A stretch of 5,845 nt of DNA, from positions 1 to 5,845 of the forward strand of contig CALEMG010000193.1 of NCBI GenBank assembly GCA_937910835.1, in the 5' to 3' direction. The DNA comes from an uncultured Alphaproteobacteria bacterium (GTDB taxonomy: Bacteria; Pseudomonadota; Alphaproteobacteria; Sneathiellales; Sneathiellaceae). Positions within the stretch are counted from its first letter, which is position 1. Every line of letters starts with the position of its first letter. Position numbers and translations under genes: made by a program. Shown one piece after another: positions 5,454 through 5,845 of this stretch. A model generated the notes under the pieces. The model had not been told where the DNA came from, ran no database searches, and worked only from the letters and a program-made list of their open reading frames with translations.

Positions 5454-5845
5454 ATGAATGTGGATCCCAAGCTCCATAGCGGAGATAAAGTTCCTGACGA
5501 GAAAGAATCGGAGAACCGGGAGAAAAAGGTAAGGCGTGGCCCCTTTTCCTCCCTTGGTCGCCGGATTATGGCGATCAATCTTTTCTCCGTCGTTTTTCTG
5601 GCAGGCGGAGTTCTGTACCTTGACCAGTTCCGTGACGGCCTGATCGAGGCGCGGTTCCAGGCGCTGACAACGAATGGCCGAATGATTGCCGGTGCCCTCG
5701 GCGAGGCGGCACTGCAGGAAGTCTCCCTCGATGGGCAGGTGCAGTATCTGACGCTTGATTCCCTCCCCATCAAGCGCGTTCTTCGGCGTCTTTCCATTGT
5801 GACGAATACTCCGGGCCTACTGTTTGACCGGGAAGGAGTGTTGAT
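5454..5845 (+). CDS. chvG: ChvG-type membrane sensor histidine kinase, N-terminal part
   Basis: The first 130 codons of the kinase that phosphorylates ChvI; the gene is cut by the window end, so the HAMP, dimerisation and ATPase domains are not visible. A charged cytoplasmic tail (residues 1-37, rich in K, E, D and R) precedes one membrane helix at ~39-57 (IMAINLFSVVFLAGGVLYL). The periplasmic sensor domain then begins with DQFRDGLIEARFQAL and MIAGALGEAAL. PIKRVLRRLSIVTNTPG and LLFDREGVL follow, all typical of ChvG. ATG 5454 is the first start codon after the chvI TAA in this frame and is preceded only by a weak GACGGA. The frame is continuous with chvI, which is unusual. A TGA overlaps the ATG as ATGA in another frame, a common translational-coupling layout that would fit if chvI had a one-base shift. 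Confidence 0.85.
   Translation, partial: MNVDPKLHSGDKVPDEKESENREKKVRRGPFSSLGRRIMAINLFSVVFLAGGVLYLDQFRDGLIEARFQALTTNGRMIAGALGEAALQEVSLDGQVQYLTLDSLPIKRVLRRLSIVTNTPGLLFDREGVL

Noticed and set aside
5339..5797. A 152-codon - strand open frame opposite chvG, starting around the chvI stop
   Set aside because: The + strand reads as ChvG with a membrane helix and sensor motifs; the - strand product is arginine/serine-rich, as expected of a shadow frame.

Overview
The window looks like chromosomal DNA from an alphaproteobacterium. This rests on a ChvI/ChvG-type two-component system next to an ATP-dependent pckA, an arrangement known in that class, and on moderately GC-rich genes separated by AT-rich gaps. 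No rRNA, tRNA, CRISPR array, transposase or other mobile element is visible.

Left part (1-1782). A possible last few codons of an upstream gene precede a MoeB/ThiF/HesA-type adenylyltransferase on the + strand. Facing it on the - strand is a ten-helix AEC-family transporter. The two genes converge and overlap by 13 bp at their 3' ends. Middle part (1783-3805). pckA, encoding gluconeogenic phosphoenolpyruvate carboxykinase, lies on the - strand with a GTG start, a clear Shine-Dalgarno, a plausible promoter and a well-formed intrinsic terminator. Next (3806-4715) comes a - strand HugZ-type flavin split-barrel protein with a C-terminal DUF2470. It is separated from chvI by a 184-bp divergent intergenic region holding phased A-tract repeats and an 8-bp inverted repeat. 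Right part (4716-5845). chvI, an OmpR-family response regulator, is followed by the start of chvG, the membrane sensor kinase, which runs off the window.

The most unusual point is in chvI-chvG. The chvI frame is broken by a TAA at 5340-5342, inside the predicted DNA-recognition helix where a lysine is expected. The rest of the winged-helix domain is intact in the same frame. That frame then shows no stop before the chvG ATG at 5454 and stays open to the window end. Apart from this one TAA, the regulator and kinase would be a single continuous reading frame. This may be a recent nonsense mutation, a sequencing or assembly error, or a read-through arrangement making a tethered regulator-kinase; the sequence alone cannot decide.

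Functionally, PckA and ChvI-ChvG fit a link between carbon and envelope/acid-stress control known in relatives. MoeB serves molybdopterin or thiamine sulfur transfer. The AEC transporter and HugZ-like protein look like independent accessory metabolic genes.
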